Notes under the pieces: model-generated | Databases searched by the model: none | What the model was told of the DNA's origin: nothing | What the model saw: the letters and a program-made list of their open reading frames with translations, nothing else | NCBI GenBank assembly: GCA_022839045.1 | Contig: JALHDI010000145.1 | Location: forward strand, 1-5,145 | DNA from: Sporomusaceae bacterium | GTDB taxonomy: Bacteria; Bacillota_C; Negativicutes; Sporomusales_B; UBA7701 | Length of the DNA: 5,145 bases | Direction of reading: 5' to 3' | Shown here: positions 4,846 to 5,145 of the stretch, one piece after another | Numbering within the stretch: position 1 is the first letter of the stretch | Layout of the letters: every line of letters starts with the position of its first letter | Made by a program: the position numbers and the translations under genes

Positions 4846-5145
4846 ATGCAACCGACAAAAGAAAACCTGCTCGCGTTCTACCGGACCATGGTAACCATCA
4901 GAACCTTCGAGAACAAAGCGGCCGAACTCTTCGCCGCCGGCAAGCTGCCCGGCTTCGTCCACCTCTACATCGGCGAAGAGGCGGTCGCCACCGGCGTCTG
5001 CGCCAACCTCACCGCCCAAGACTACATCACCAGCACCCACCGCGGTCACGGCCACCTCATCGCCAAAGGCGGCAAAGTCGACCTCATGATGGCCGAGCTC
5101 TACGGCAAAGCCACCGGCTACTGCAAAGGCAAAGGCGGCTCCATG
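4846..5145 (+). CDS. acoA: Acetoin/pyruvate dehydrogenase E1 component, alpha subunit, 3' end outside window
   Basis: These are the first 100 residues of a thiamine-diphosphate-dependent 2-oxo-acid/acetoin dehydrogenase E1 alpha subunit. It pairs with E1 beta to cleave acetoin (or decarboxylate pyruvate) and passes the two-carbon unit to the lipoyl E2. Seen here: FYRTMVTIRTFE (11-22), GFVHLYIGEEAVATGV (36-51), the active-site-loop region STHRGHGH (63-70) and GYCKGKGGSM (91-100), all typical of AcoA and its PdhA relatives. The cofactor-binding GDG motif would lie beyond the window. The ATG is set by AAGGAGGG at 4832-4839, six bases upstream. The sigma-54 promoter and adjacent AcoR-type activator favour acetoin over pyruvate as substrate, although the N-terminus alone does not separate the two. 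E1 beta, E2 and E3 genes are expected next. Confidence 0.85.
   Translation, partial: MQPTKENLLAFYRTMVTIRTFENKAAELFAAGKLPGFVHLYIGEEAVATGVCANLTAQDYITSTHRGHGHLIAKGGKVDLMMAELYGKATGYCKGKGGSM

Noticed and set aside
4780..5055. - strand frame of 91 codons opposite the start of acoA
   Set aside because: Complement of a clearly coding, C-ending frame; Gly/Val/Asp/Glu-rich with no motif.

Overview
The window looks like chromosome from a GC-rich bacterium. Codons end overwhelmingly in C, which makes the coding strand very C-rich. All five recognisable protein genes lie on the + strand. GlpP, a glycerol-3-phosphate-responsive antiterminator characteristic of Firmicutes, sits beside an AcoR-type sigma-54 activator and an acetoin-dehydrogenase-type E1 alpha gene. 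This suggests a high-GC, probably anaerobic Firmicute. A Negativicutes/Sporomusaceae-like lineage is my best guess, but there is no rRNA or marker gene here to prove it.

Layout. (1) 1-647: the 3' part of an ABC-transporter ATPase gene of the MalK/PotA/UgpC type, with a candidate terminator and a 12-bp inverted repeat around its stop. (2) 648-830: a short intergenic region holding copy A of a ~120-bp imperfect palindrome. (3) 831-2279: glpP with a TTG start, then an EamA/DMT-family permease 24 bases downstream, probably co-transcribed. (4) 2280-2412: a leader rich in overlapping inverted repeats. (5) 2413-4428: a complete 671-residue sigma-54 enhancer-binding protein of the AcoR/DhaR type (GAF-PAS-AAA+-Fis HTH). 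(6) 4429-4845: a 417-base control region. It contains an inverted repeat with three GCTACA-type half-sites, copy B of the palindrome, a strong intrinsic terminator, a near-consensus sigma-54 promoter, and a short coding-like frame with a defective start position. (7) 4846-5145: the first 100 codons of an acetoin/pyruvate dehydrogenase E1 alpha subunit.

How it fits together. The right half reads as one regulatory circuit. The AcoR-like activator is made from its own transcript, which ends at the terminator at 4639-4662. The protein would bind the GCTACA-type sites about 210-260 bases upstream of the predicted start and drive sigma-54 RNA polymerase at the 4669-4684 promoter, switching on the E1 alpha operon. 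The left half is a separate glycerol-phosphate/transport region whose connection to the acetoin module is not evident.

The most interesting items beyond ordinary annotation are the two-copy palindrome, whose arms differ in compensatory ways between copies; the short frame in the E1 alpha leader with a good Shine-Dalgarno but GTA where a start codon should be; and the mutually exclusive hairpins ahead of the activator gene. I see no clear sign of a defence system, CRISPR array, tRNA, rRNA or transposase.
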